The translations under genes and the position numbers were made by a program. A stretch of 64,000 nt of DNA, from NCBI RefSeq assembly GCF_028737215.1, contig NZ_JAQZAM010000001.1:411218-475217 (forward strand). The letters run 5' to 3'. Shown one piece after another: positions 30,863-39,259 of the stretch. The first letter of the stretch is position 1. Each line of letters opens with the position of its first letter. Under the pieces are notes generated by a model. It saw nothing but the letters and a program-made list of their open reading frames with translations, had not been told where the DNA came from and searched no databases. This stretch comes from Actinomycetospora chibensis. GTDB taxonomy: Bacteria; Actinomycetota; Actinomycetes; Mycobacteriales; Pseudonocardiaceae.

Positions 30863-31839
30863 GGGACCCACTCCACGACGGCGTTGCCGGTCGCGATCAC
30901 CGTGCCGTAGGCCAGGACGTCGCCAGCGACGTCGGGCCAGCCCATCGCGGCGAGCAGCCAGGTGAGGCTGCCGGCCTTGGTCTCCGACGCCGTCGCCTCG
31001 ATGTGCTTCGGGACGGCGTCCTTGAGCCGTGACGTCGGGCCCTCGCGGATCGTCTGCAGGAGCTCCATGTCGCCCGCGTACTGCGCATGGTTGAACGGTC
31101 GCTCCGCGCTCATGTCCTCGGGGAGCTCCGGCTCGGTGTCCCAGTGCAGGTGCGACAGCGAGTTCGACCCCAGCAGCACCGCGCGTCGGCCGGTGCGCTC
31201 GATCGCGCGGCGGGTCGCGACGCCCAGCGTCTCCATCTCGGCGAGCGAGGCGTCGGAGTAGTAGTACGGGTTGTTGTTGGCCGAGAGCGACACGACCGGC
31301 AGGTCCCAGTCGGGGTTCGCCAGGTGCAGCGCGCCGATCGTCGCGTAGTCGACGCGGACGCCGTCCTCACGCAACGCGCTGGTCACGAGGCCCGCGCGCT
31401 CGCCCTCCTCGACGATCGCCTCGGCGAGGTCGACGTCGGTGCGGAAGTCGTAGTGGTACCGGAACAGGTGCGGGAAGATCGGCTCGACGGAGATCCCGCG
31501 CGGGTTCGGCACGCAGTTGACGTGGTGGCCGACCATCGTGATCCAGTGCGGCGCGTGCACCACGAGCACGTCGGGGCGGTGGGCGCGCAGCCGTCGGCGC
31601 AGCTCCTCGTAGCCCCAGCGCAGCACCTCCCAGCCGCCCGTCGAGCGGGGCTCGTTCTGCGGCGGGTTCTCCGCGTACACGAGGTGCGGCGGGTGGGGCG
31701 CGAGGTAGCCCGCGACGATGCCGGCCTTCTGCTCGCCCGGCCTGGGCGCCGGCGCCGGAGCCGGAGCGGCAGGCGTCCCCGCCGCGCGCCGCGCACCGGA
31801 CCGGCTGCTGCCGGCCGGGACCTGGAAGACGCGGGCCAT
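30859..31839 (-). CDS. LigB-type (class III) extradiol ring-cleavage dioxygenase, catalytic subunit
   Basis: 326 residues. Non-haem Fe(II) ligands are visible: His in LAPHPPHLVY (residue 49), His98 in VHAPHWITMVGHH and Glu323 in GNAVVEWVP; SNSLSHLHW carries further conserved His residues. Predicted to open a catechol or 2-aminophenol ring. The first ~35 residues (MARVFQVPAGSSRSGARRAA, then an APAPAPAP linker) precede the fold and look like an encapsulation tag. First gene of the microcompartment operon. TAGCGT ends 8 nt before the ATG, so the transcript is probably leaderless. Confidence 0.85.
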   Translation of the reverse strand: MARVFQVPAGSSRSGARRAAGTPAAPAPAPAPRPGEQKAGIVAGYLAPHPPHLVYAENPPQNEPRSTGGWEVLRWGYEELRRRLRAHRPDVLVVHAPHWITMVGHHVNCVPNPRGISVEPIFPHLFRYHYDFRTDVDLAEAIVEEGERAGLVTSALREDGVRVDYATIGALHLANPDWDLPVVSLSANNNPYYYSDASLAEMETLGVATRRAIERTGRRAVLLGSNSLSHLHWDTEPELPEDMSAERPFNHAQYAGDMELLQTIREGPTSRLKDAVPKHIEATASETKAGSLTWLLAAMGWPDVAGDVLAYGTVIATGNAVVEWVP

Positions 31840-31847
31840 GCCGGCGG

Positions 31848-31853
31848 ACGCTA
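31848..31853 (-). promoter_or_regulatory. Leaderless -10 element of the microcompartment operon
   Basis: TAGCGT on the minus strand ends 8 nt before ATG 31839. The same hexamer recurs before several catabolic genes in the window. Confidence 0.45.
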
Positions 31854-31881
31854 GGGCGGGCGGGCGAGGTGGACCCAGGCT

Positions 31882-31904
31882 CGTGTCCCGCAGGGCTGGA
31901 CACG
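31882..31904. promoter_or_regulatory. Inverted repeat CGTGTCC-N9-GGACACG, candidate IclR operator
   Basis: Seven-base arms (31882-31888, 31898-31904) lie in the 78-bp gap between the microcompartment operon and the divergent iclR gene, 14 bp before the latter. Position and symmetry suit autoregulation by that IclR protein. Confidence 0.5.
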
Positions 31905-31917
31905 GTGAGGACTGGAC

Positions 31918-32793
31918 ATGGCTGACTGCGCTGCGGAAACTCGGCCGATGGTGTCCGCGGTCGGCAAGGCGGCCGCCCTGCTGCGCGCCTTCGACCCGGG
32001 GGTGGACGTGCTCTCCACCCGCGCGCTGGCCGCCCGCACCGGCATCCCCCGCTCGACGGTGCACGTCCTCGCCACGACGCTCGCGACCGAAGGGCTGCTC
32101 GAGACGGTGCCCGGCCGCGGCTGGCGGCTGGGCCCGCTGCTCGTGGGCCTCGCCGGCCAGATCATCGAGCGCACCGGGCTCGTCGCCGCCGTCGAGGGCG
32201 CCCTGAGCGGGCTGTTGCGCCACGCCGGCCAGGAGGTCCACGTCGGGCAGCTCGTCGGCGGCTGGGTCGTCTACCTGCACCGGGAGGCCGCGCCCGACTC
32301 GATGGGCCGGGCGACGATGGACAACCGCGTCGGCCTGCGGGCGCCGGCCTGGCGGGGCGGCTGCGGCAAGGCGGCGCTGGCGCGGCTCGAGCCCGCGGAG
32401 GTCGACGAGCGGATCGCGCGACTGTGCCGCGACGAGGGCGTGGACCCGCCGGACCGGGCGCTGCTCGCCGACGAGCTCGCGGCCGCCCGGGGGGCCGGCT
32501 ACCTCGTCTCCTCGTCGTTCCAGGCGGGGCGGACGTCGGTGGCCGCCGCGGTCGTCGACGGTGACGCCCGCCCGCTCGGCGGGCTCTCGGTGGCCGGCCC
32601 GACCCGTCTGTTCACCCGCGCCGTGCTGGGCCGCACCGTGGAGGACGTGGTCGCCGCCGCGGGCCGCGCACGGCTCACGGTGTGCACGCCCGGGGCGAGG
32701 TCGGTCGCGGTGCCCGCGCCACGACGCAGCCCGATCACCGGTCCCACCGCCGGTCCCACACAGCGGAACGCGGTGGTTCCACCGCGGCGCTGA
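31918..32793 (+). CDS. IclR-family transcriptional regulator of the microcompartment locus
   Basis: 291 residues. N-terminal winged HTH ([40 protein letters not shown]) and the C-terminal IclR effector domain ([48 protein letters not shown]). The last ~40 residues are Pro/Arg-rich. ATG 31918 has GAGG 8 nt upstream. It diverges from the ring-cleavage/shell operon and leads the acetaldehyde dehydrogenase-aldolase operon, so it probably controls both with an aromatic or ring-cleavage product as effector. Confidence 0.88.
   Translation: MADCAAETRPMVSAVGKAAALLRAFDPGVDVLSTRALAARTGIPRSTVHVLATTLATEGLLETVPGRGWRLGPLLVGLAGQIIERTGLVAAVEGALSGLLRHAGQEVHVGQLVGGWVVYLHREAAPDSMGRATMDNRVGLRAPAWRGGCGKAALARLEPAEVDERIARLCRDEGVDPPDRALLADELAAARGAGYLVSSSFQAGRTSVAAAVVDGDARPLGGLSVAGPTRLFTRAVLGRTVEDVVAAAGRARLTVCTPGARSVAVPAPRRSPITGPTAGPTQRNAVVPPRR
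32769..32786. promoter_or_regulatory. 8-bp-arm palindrome at the iclR 3' end
   Basis: CGCGGTGG-TT-CCACCGCG lies in the last codons of iclR, 27 bp before the acetaldehyde dehydrogenase start. It could be an operator or attenuator for the downstream genes; no U-tract follows. Confidence 0.4.
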
Positions 32794-32812
32794 GCGGTGC
32801 CACAGTGCTTCC

Positions 32813-33721
32813 ATGAGTGCGCCCGCGAAGGTCCCCGCCGCGATCGTCGGCCCGGGCAACATCGGCACCGACCTCCTGGCCAAGCTCGCGCGCAGTGCGC
32901 GCATCGAGGTCACCGCGATGGTCGGCGTCGTCGAGTCCGAGGGGCTGGAGCGGGCCCGGGCGATGGGCGTGCCCGCCTCGTCCGAGGGCGTCGACTGGCT
33001 CCTGCGCCAGGACCCGCTGCCCCGCATCGTCTTCGAGGCCACCTCCGCCAAGGCCCACGCGGCGAACGCGCCCCGCTACGCCGAGGCCGGCATCCGGGCG
33101 ATCGACCTGACGCCGGCGCACCTCGGGCCGATGGTGTGCCCGGCGGTCAACATGCCCCACCACCTCGACGCCCCGAACGTCAACATGATCACCTGCGGCG
33201 GGCAGGCGACGATCCCGATCGTCGCCGCGGTCTCGCAGGTGGCGACGGTGGACTACGCCGAGATCGTCGCGTCGGCGGCCTCGCGCTCGGCCGGCCCGGG
33301 CACGCGCGCCAACATCGACGAGTTCACCGAGACCACGGCGAGGGCCGTCGAGGAGGTCGGGGGCGCCGCGCGGGGCAAGGCGATCATCATCCTGAACCCC
33401 GTCGAGCCACCGATGATCATGCGCGACACGGTGTTCTGCTCGCTGCCGCCCGAGGCCGACCACGACGCCGTCGCGGCGTCGGTGCACCGGATGGTCGAGC
33501 GCGTCCAGCAGTACGTGCCCGGCTACACCCTGCGCGCCGAGCCGCAGTTCGACCCACCCACCGACAAGTGGGGTGGACGAGGGCGCGTGGCGGTGTTCCT
33601 CGAGGTCAAGGGCAACGGCGACTTCCTGCCGGAGTACGCAGGCAACCTCGACATCATGACGGCCGCCGCGGCACAGGTCGGCGAGCTGGTCGCGGCGGAG
33701 ATGACGGAGGCAGCGGCATGA
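32813..33721 (+). CDS. dmpF: Acetaldehyde dehydrogenase (acylating)
   Basis: 302 residues. Converts acetaldehyde, CoA and NAD+ to acetyl-CoA, the last step of meta-cleavage. Rossmann motif [14 protein letters not shown] at the N-terminus, catalytic C128 in [14 protein letters not shown], and the conserved [14 protein letters not shown] near residue 200. Length is normal for the BphJ/DmpF/MhpF family, whose members channel acetaldehyde from the partner aldolase. It overlaps the aldolase gene by 4 bp (ATGA). No clear ribosome site precedes ATG 32813, so read-through from iclR or a leaderless start is possible. Confidence 0.93.
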   Translation: MSAPAKVPAAIVGPGNIGTDLLAKLARSARIEVTAMVGVVESEGLERARAMGVPASSEGVDWLLRQDPLPRIVFEATSAKAHAANAPRYAEAGIRAIDLTPAHLGPMVCPAVNMPHHLDAPNVNMITCGGQATIPIVAAVSQVATVDYAEIVASAASRSAGPGTRANIDEFTETTARAVEEVGGAARGKAIIILNPVEPPMIMRDTVFCSLPPEADHDAVAASVHRMVERVQQYVPGYTLRAEPQFDPPTDKWGGRGRVAVFLEVKGNGDFLPEYAGNLDIMTAAAAQVGELVAAEMTEAAA

Positions 33722-34770
33722 GCGAGCGCGCGGGAGCACGGCCCGGGATCCGGCACGACGTCCGGATCACCGACACGACGCTGCGCGACGGCAGCCACGC
33801 CCAGGCCCACCAGTTCACCGAGGAGCAGGTGCGCGACACCGTCCGTGCACTGGACCGGGCCGGGGTCGAGGTCATCGAGGTGACCCACGGCGACGGGCTG
33901 GGCGGGTCGAGCTTCAACTACGGCTTCTCCCACACCGACGAGCTGAAGCTGATCGCCGCGGCCCGCGAGGAGGCCACCCAGGCCCGGATCGCGGTGCTGC
34001 TCGTCCCCGGCATCGGCACCGTCGACGATCTGCGCCGCGCCCACGACGCCGGCGCCGAGATCGTGCGCGTCGCCACCCACTGCACCGAGGCCGACGTCAG
34101 CCCGCAGCACTTCGGGGTGGCCCGCGACCTGGGCATGGAGACCGTCGGGTTCCTCATGATGGCCCACCGCACCTCACCGGAGGACCTCGCGAAGCAGGCC
34201 CGGATCATGGTCGACGCCGGCTGCCAGTGCCCGTACGTCACCGACTCGGCCGGTGCCCTGCTCATGCACGACGCCCGCGCCCGCTTCGAAGCGCTGCTCG
34301 CCGAGGTCGGCGACGAGGCCTGGGTCGGCTACCACGGCCACCAGAACCTCTCCCTCGGCGTGGCGAACTCCGTGATCGCCGCCGAGGTCGGGGTCAAGGA
34401 GATCGACGGCTCGCTCTGCGCGCTCGGCGCCGGCTCCGGCAACTCCCCCACCGAGGTGATCGCCGCCGTGTTCGACCGGATGGGCATCCGGACCGGTCTC
34501 GACGTCACCGCGCTGCTCGACGCCGCCGAGGACGTCGTGCGCCCCTACCTGCACCGCTGGCCCAAGATGGACCGCAACGCCATCACCCAGGGCTGGGCGG
34601 GCGTCTACTCCAGCTTCCTGCTCCACGCCGAGCACGCGGGCGAGCGCTACAAGGTCCCCGTCCCCGACATCCTGCGCCGCTGCGGTGAGCTCGGACTCGT
34701 CGGCGGCCAGGAGGACATGATCATCGACGTCGCCCTGGAGCTGGCGCGCGAGCGGGAGCAGGGCCGGTGA
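33718..34770 (+). CDS. dmpG: 4-hydroxy-2-oxovalerate aldolase
   Basis: 350 residues. Splits 4-hydroxy-2-oxoacids to pyruvate and acetaldehyde with a divalent metal. HMGL-like TIM barrel: [18 protein letters not shown] (catalytic Arg and metal Asp), [33 protein letters not shown] (metal His pair), [18 protein letters not shown], and the C-terminal communication domain ([18 protein letters not shown]). Its start overlaps the dehydrogenase stop by 4 bp, as usual for this channelling pair. No added terminal tag is evident. Confidence 0.94.
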   Translation: MSERAGARPGIRHDVRITDTTLRDGSHAQAHQFTEEQVRDTVRALDRAGVEVIEVTHGDGLGGSSFNYGFSHTDELKLIAAAREEATQARIAVLLVPGIGTVDDLRRAHDAGAEIVRVATHCTEADVSPQHFGVARDLGMETVGFLMMAHRTSPEDLAKQARIMVDAGCQCPYVTDSAGALLMHDARARFEALLAEVGDEAWVGYHGHQNLSLGVANSVIAAEVGVKEIDGSLCALGAGSGNSPTEVIAAVFDRMGIRTGLDVTALLDAAEDVVRPYLHRWPKMDRNAITQGWAGVYSSFLLHAEHAGERYKVPVPDILRRCGELGLVGGQEDMIIDVALELAREREQGR

Positions 34771-34776
34771 CCTGAC

Positions 34777-35190
34777 GTGCCGGTCCTCGAGGTGCACCTG
34801 GTCGACGGCGACCACTCCCCCGCCGAGCACGCCCGCCTGCTCGAGATCCTGAGCCGGCGCTACGCCGAGGTGCTCGAGTCCCCGCTCGAGCGCGTCCGGG
34901 CCTACGTGACGGTCCACGCCCGGGAGCACTGGGCGACGGGCGGCGAGACGGCCACGAATCCGGACAGTGAGCCCGCGCCCTACTTCACCGCGATCGTCCT
35001 CGAGGGCCGGCCGGTCGAGCAGCGCCACCGCCTGCTCGCCGAGCTCACCGACCTGATCGTCGATGTCCTCGGCGCGACGCGGTCGCGGGTTCGCGGCCGG
35101 ATCATCCAGGTGCCGCCCGACGACTGGGCCATCGGCGGCGTGCCGGCCTCGGGGGCCCGCCGGGACGAGATCGCCGCCCGACGGAGATGA
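34777..35190 (+). CDS. Tautomerase-superfamily protein (4-OT/cis-CaaD-like)
   Basis: 137 residues. After Met removal the chain begins [20 protein letters not shown], giving the amino-terminal Pro that is the catalytic base. The sequence looks like two beta-alpha-beta halves (the second from [20 protein letters not shown]), the length of cis-CaaD/MSAD-type rather than 62-residue 4-OT. Likely isomerises a 2-hydroxydienoate or a related unsaturated acid in the same pathway. GTG start 6 bp after the aldolase stop. Confidence 0.78.
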   Translation: MPVLEVHLVDGDHSPAEHARLLEILSRRYAEVLESPLERVRAYVTVHAREHWATGGETATNPDSEPAPYFTAIVLEGRPVEQRHRLLAELTDLIVDVLGATRSRVRGRIIQVPPDDWAIGGVPASGARRDEIAARRR

Positions 35191-36860
35191 ACGGCGGCGC
35201 GCGCGGCGGCCCGACCTCCCGCGCGCTCGATCGCGGTCGCGAGTCCTTCGGTCGGAGGCGGTGGGAGGACGCCTGGGCCGAGCTGTCGCACGCCGACGAC
35301 GAGGGCGGGCTCGGGACCGCGGACCTCGAACGGCTCGCCGTCGCCGCGTACCTGACCGGGCGGGACGGCGAGTGCGACGCGCTCCGGGAGCGTGGTCACC
35401 GGGAGTGCCTGGAGCGCGGCGAGGACGTCGCGGCAGCCCGCTGCGCGTTCTGGCTCGGCTTCGGTCTGCTGCTGCGTGGCGAGGAGATCCGGGCCGGCGG
35501 GTGGCTGGGTCGCGCGCGCCGGCTGCTGGACGAGGGCGGACACGACTGCCCCGAACGGGGCTACCTGCTGGTGCCGGTCGCGATCGCGCAGCTGGGCGCG
35601 GGCGATCCGGCCGCCGCGCACGCCACGTACGAGCGGGTCGGCGAGCTCGGTGAGCGGTTCGGTGACCCGGACCTGTGCGCCTTCGGACGGCTCGGGCTGG
35701 GCGAGGCACAGGCCGCGGCGGGCCGGTTCTCCGAGGCCGCGGCGCTGTTCGACGAGGTGATGGTCGCCGCCACCGCGGACGAGCTGTCGCCCGTCGTCGC
35801 CGGCATCGCCTACTGCGCGGTGATCGAGGCCTGCCAGGAGATCCTCGACCTCCGGCGGGCCCGGGCGTGGACCTCGGCGCTGACACAGTGGTGCGCCGCC
35901 CAGCCCGATCTGGTTCCCTTCCGGGGCCAGTGTCTGGTGCACCGAGCCGAGATCCTGCTGCTGCAGGGCGCGTGGCCCGAGGCCGCCGCGGCGGCCGGCC
36001 AGGCCTGCGAGCGCCTCGCCGCCCCGTCGGATCGCACGGACACCGAGGCATCCGGACACCCGGCGGTGGGCGGGGCGTACTACCAGGTCGCCGAGCTGCA
36101 CCGTTTGCACGGGCTGGTCGCCGAGGCGGAGGCGGCCTATCGCGAGTGCTCCCGCTGGGGCCGCCAGCCCCAGCCCGGCCTGGCGCTGTTGCGACTCGCC
36201 CAGGGCCGGGGCGACGTGGCGGCCGCGGCGTTGCGGCGTGCTCTCGCGGAGGCGCCCGCACCCGACCGGCCCGCGCTGCTGGCCGCACTCGTCGAGGTCC
36301 TCCTCGCGACGGGCGACACGCCGGCGGCCCGCGCCGCGGCGGACGAGCTCGCCGCGCTCGCCGCTCGGTCGGACGCCGAGCTGCTGCGGGCGACGGCGGC
36401 CCAGACGTCGGGTGCCGTCCTGCGCGCGGAGGGTCGTCCGGTGGAGGCGCTGGCCACCCTGCGTGCGGCCTGGCGGGGGTGGCATCAGCTCGACGTCCCC
36501 CACCGCGCGGCCAGGGTCCGGGTACTCCTCGCCATGGCCTGCCGGGATCTCGGTGACGACGACGCCGCGGAGATGGAGCTCGACGCCGCCCGGCGGGTGT
36601 TCGCCGCGCTCGGCGCCGCTCCCGACCTCGCCCGGGTGGCCGTGCTGACCCGCGCGGCGGATCCGGTGGGCGGCCTGACCGAGCGCGAGGTGCAGGTGCT
36701 CCGCCTCGTGGCGACCGGCCGGACCAACCGCGTCGTCGCCGCGGATCTGGTCCTCAGCGAGAAGACCGTCGCCCGGCACCTCGCCAACATCTTCACCAAG
36801 GTCGGCGTGTCCTCCCGCGCGGCCGCCACGGCCTACGCCTACGAGCACGGCCTCGTATAG
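35187..36860 (+). CDS. LuxR-family regulator with helical/TPR sensor, no ATPase
   Basis: 557 residues. About 480 residues of Ala/Leu-rich helical repeats ([40 protein letters not shown]) of TPR type precede a C-terminal LuxR HTH ([20 protein letters not shown], then [20 protein letters not shown]). The P-loop of the MalT-like genes at the left end is absent, so this resembles the C-terminal half of that class. The start overlaps the tautomerase stop by 4 bp, tying it to the acetaldehyde dehydrogenase-aldolase operon. Confidence 0.85.
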   Translation: MNGGARGGPTSRALDRGRESFGRRRWEDAWAELSHADDEGGLGTADLERLAVAAYLTGRDGECDALRERGHRECLERGEDVAAARCAFWLGFGLLLRGEEIRAGGWLGRARRLLDEGGHDCPERGYLLVPVAIAQLGAGDPAAAHATYERVGELGERFGDPDLCAFGRLGLGEAQAAAGRFSEAAALFDEVMVAATADELSPVVAGIAYCAVIEACQEILDLRRARAWTSALTQWCAAQPDLVPFRGQCLVHRAEILLLQGAWPEAAAAAGQACERLAAPSDRTDTEASGHPAVGGAYYQVAELHRLHGLVAEAEAAYRECSRWGRQPQPGLALLRLAQGRGDVAAAALRRALAEAPAPDRPALLAALVEVLLATGDTPAARAAADELAALAARSDAELLRATAAQTSGAVLRAEGRPVEALATLRAAWRGWHQLDVPHRAARVRVLLAMACRDLGDDDAAEMELDAARRVFAALGAAPDLARVAVLTRAADPVGGLTEREVQVLRLVATGRTNRVVAADLVLSEKTVARHLANIFTKVGVSSRAAATAYAYEHGLV

Positions 36861-36876
36861 CCCCGAGCCCGTCAGG

Positions 36877-37250
36877 TCAGGGCAGCACGTTGTTGTTGAG
36901 CCGGAAGGAGTTGTCCGGGTCGTCGGTCGTCTTGACCTGCCGGAGCCGCTCGAGGTTGCGACCGAAGGCGGTGCCGACGCCGGCATCGACGGCCGTGTCG
37001 TCCTGCGCCGGGTCGGTCCACATGCTGTCGAACGACACCAGGAACGGGGGCCGACCGGGTGCAGCCGGAAGGTGAACGAGGACACGATCCCGAAGTTGCC
37101 GCCGCCACCGCGCAGCGCCCAGAACAGGTCCGGGTTCTCCTCCGCCGAGGCGGTGAGGACCCGGCCGTCGGCAGTGACGACCTGGGCCTCCACCACGTTG
37201 AGGTTGCCGTATCCGCCACCGGGGGTCAGCCCGGCGACCCCGGTCTCGGA
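36877..37250 (-). pseudogene. Remnant of an FAD-linked (BBE-type) oxidoreductase gene
   Basis: Two blocks in different frames match the intact oxidase at 37440-38861. Block 1 (about 37250-37050) reads [14 protein letters not shown], then [16 protein letters not shown] and [16 protein letters not shown], lacking ~14 residues after GYG. Block 2 (about 37045-36877) reads [20 protein letters not shown] and NNNVLP, the family C-terminus. Some 250 residues between them and the whole N-terminal FAD region are missing. It lies head to head with the intact paralogue. Confidence 0.75.
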
Positions 37251-37395
37251 AAGTCCGCGACGGCCCCCGGTTCTTCGCCCGAGCCGCGCCTCGTCCCTCT
37301 CGGTGGCGAGTGGCCGGAAGACTCTGCACAGAACGACCCACGCGGTCCGCGCGGCCTGCACATCCCGCCCGATGCGGGGCCGTCCCCGGCCTTCC

Positions 37396-37404
37396 TAGCG
37401 TCGT
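37396..37404 (+). promoter_or_regulatory. Recurring TAGCGTCGT core promoter, FAD-oxidase gene
   Basis: TAGCGTCGT lies 35 bp before ATG 37440. The identical 9-mer is found before the Rieske oxygenase (53053-53061) and before the first VOC dioxygenase (60114-60122). Confidence 0.4.
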
Positions 37405-37439
37405 CGGGGTCCGAGTCGCCCTGCGAGGTGAGGTCCCCG

Positions 37440-38861
37440 ATGTCCACGACCACCGCCCGGTCCACCAGCACGCACGACGAGGTCGCGGACCGCCTCCGCG
37501 CCCGCCTGCGCGGGGCCCTGCTCCGGCCGGGCGACCCCGGGTTCGGGGACGCCACCCTGCTCTGGAACGGGCTGATCGCGAAGACCCCCGCCCTGGTGGT
37601 ACGCCCCACCGGGACCGCCGACGTGGTCGCCGCGGTCGACGTCGCCCGCGAGCACGGCGTCCCGCTCTCGGTCCGGGGCGGGGGCCATCACATCGCCGGT
37701 ACCGCGCTCGTCGACGGCGGGCTCACCCTCGACATGTCGGCGCTGCGCGGGGTCGACGTCGACGCGGTCGCCCGGACGGCGACGGTGCAGCCCGGGTGCG
37801 TGCTCGGCGAGGTCGACCGCGAGACCCAGCTGCACGGACTCGCGACCCCGCTCGGCTTCATCTCGGAGGTGGGGGTGGCGGGCCTGACGCTGGGCGGCGG
37901 CCTGGGCTACCTGAGCCGACGGTTCGGGTGGACGGTGGACAACCTCCTCGAGGTCGAGATCGTCACCGCCGACGGCCGGGTCCGGCGGGCGAGCCGGGAT
38001 GAGTCTCCCGACCTGTTCTGGGCGATCCGCGGGGCCGGCGCCAACCTCGGCGTCGTCACCTCGTTCACGTTCCGCCTGCACGAGGTCGGGCCGATCGTCC
38101 ACGGCGGGCTGATCCTGTGGCCGTTCGACCGCGCCGACGAGGTCCTCGCCGCGTACCGCACGATCGCCGCCGAGGCGCCGCGGGAGCTCAGCGTCTGGAT
38201 GCTGATGCTGCACGCCCCGCCGGCACCGTTCGTCCCCCAGCCGTGGCACGGACGGAAGGTCTGCGCCATGGTCGTCTGCTTCAGCGGCGTCCCCGAGGAC
38301 GCGGCTGCAGCGCTCGCACCCCTCCGGGCGCTGCCCGACCCGGTCGTCGACCTGGTCGGGCCGATGCCCTACACCGAGGTGCAGTCCTACCTGGACGACG
38401 GCGAGCCGAAGGGCCACCACTACTACTGGAAGAACGAGTTCGTCGCCGAGCTGACCGACGAACTGCTCGCGACGACGCGGGACCTGTTCGCGGAGTGCCC
38501 GATCCCGGAGGCCGAGATCGGTTTCCTCCACCTCGGCGGAGCCATCGGCGACCACGCGCACGACGACGGCGCCGTCGGCAATCGGGACGCCCGCTTCGTC
38601 TTCGGCATCACCGGCATGTGGAAGCCGGCGCACCCGGGCGCCGAGGGGTTCCCCGGCTGGGTGCGGGCCGGGTGGGAACGCGTCCGGCCGTTCTCGACCG
38701 GCGGGAACTACGTCAACTTCCAGACCGCCGACGAGGGCGACGAGAGGGTGCGGGCGACCTACGGCTCTCGGTTCGACCGCCTGCTCCGGATCAAGGAGAC
38801 CTACGATCCGGACAACGTGTTCCGGTCCAACCGCAACGTGGGTCGCCGCCAACCGGGATGA
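37440..38861 (+). CDS. FAD-binding (BBE-type) oxidoreductase
   Basis: 473 residues of the PCMH-type flavin oxidase fold. FAD-binding PALVVRPTGTADVVAAVDVA and SVRGGGHHIAGTALVDGG with the His that usually carries 8-alpha-linked FAD; GVAGLTLGGGLGYLSRRFG and NPDLFW-like SPDLFWAIRGAGANLG follow; the C-terminus YDPDNVFRSNRNV is the BBE domain. The Cys of bicovalent members is not seen (LGFISEVGVAG), so attachment is probably single. Oxidises an alcohol or cyclises a phenolic; substrate unknown. GAGG-type ribosome site before ATG. Confidence 0.88.
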   Translation: MSTTTARSTSTHDEVADRLRARLRGALLRPGDPGFGDATLLWNGLIAKTPALVVRPTGTADVVAAVDVAREHGVPLSVRGGGHHIAGTALVDGGLTLDMSALRGVDVDAVARTATVQPGCVLGEVDRETQLHGLATPLGFISEVGVAGLTLGGGLGYLSRRFGWTVDNLLEVEIVTADGRVRRASRDESPDLFWAIRGAGANLGVVTSFTFRLHEVGPIVHGGLILWPFDRADEVLAAYRTIAAEAPRELSVWMLMLHAPPAPFVPQPWHGRKVCAMVVCFSGVPEDAAAALAPLRALPDPVVDLVGPMPYTEVQSYLDDGEPKGHHYYWKNEFVAELTDELLATTRDLFAECPIPEAEIGFLHLGGAIGDHAHDDGAVGNRDARFVFGITGMWKPAHPGAEGFPGWVRAGWERVRPFSTGGNYVNFQTADEGDERVRATYGSRFDRLLRIKETYDPDNVFRSNRNVGRRQPG

Positions 38862-38874
38862 CCTCCATGCCTTG

Positions 38875-38898
38875 TGCGGAATATGCCGCATGAGGCAT
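38875..38898. promoter_or_regulatory. Overlapping inverted repeats at the arsR start
   Basis: TGCGG-N6-CCGCA (38875-38890) overlaps ATGCC-N6-GGCAT (38883-38898), which reaches into the start codon of the ArsR gene. Such sites usually mediate autorepression. Confidence 0.45.
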
Positions 38899-39259
38899 GC
38901 TCTTCGCCGTGACCACCGAGCCGGACACCGGGACGTGGGCGGCCCTGGCCGACCCGCACCGGCGGGCGATGCTGGGGCTGCTGCGCGAGCGGCCCCGGGC
39001 GGTCGGCGAGCTCGTCGACGCCCTGGCGCTCAGCCAGCCCAGCACGTCGAAGCACCTGCGGGTGCTGCGCGAGGCGGGGCTGGTGCGCGCGCGTGCCGAC
39101 GCCCAGCGCCGGGTCTACGAGATCGACCCGGCGCCGCTGGCCGCGCTCGACGTCTGGCTGGCGCCCTACCGGCGGATGTGGTCCGACAGCCTCGACGCCC
39201 TCGAGCGGCGCCTCGACGAGACCTCCCCCCAGCCCGGCGCCTGGAAGGACACCCCGTGA
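38897..39259 (+). CDS. ArsR-family winged-helix repressor
   Basis: 120 residues. WAALADPHRRAMLGLLRERP, VGELVDALALSQPSTSKHLR and VLREAGLVRARADAQRRVYE are the standard ArsR helix-turn-helix and wing. No CxC metal site is seen, so it belongs with the metal-free members that pair with SRPBCC proteins. ATG 38897 or GTG 38909 could be the start. It overlaps the SRPBCC gene by 4 bp, a very common actinobacterial gene pair. Confidence 0.9.
   Translation: MLFAVTTEPDTGTWAALADPHRRAMLGLLRERPRAVGELVDALALSQPSTSKHLRVLREAGLVRARADAQRRVYEIDPAPLAALDVWLAPYRRMWSDSLDALERRLDETSPQPGAWKDTP

Noticed and set aside
34980..37361. 793-codon minus-strand open frame spanning the tautomerase, LuxR gene and oxidase remnant
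   Set aside because: Only its first ~105 codons have meaning, as the middle block of the oxidase pseudogene. The rest is the antisense shadow of the LuxR gene.
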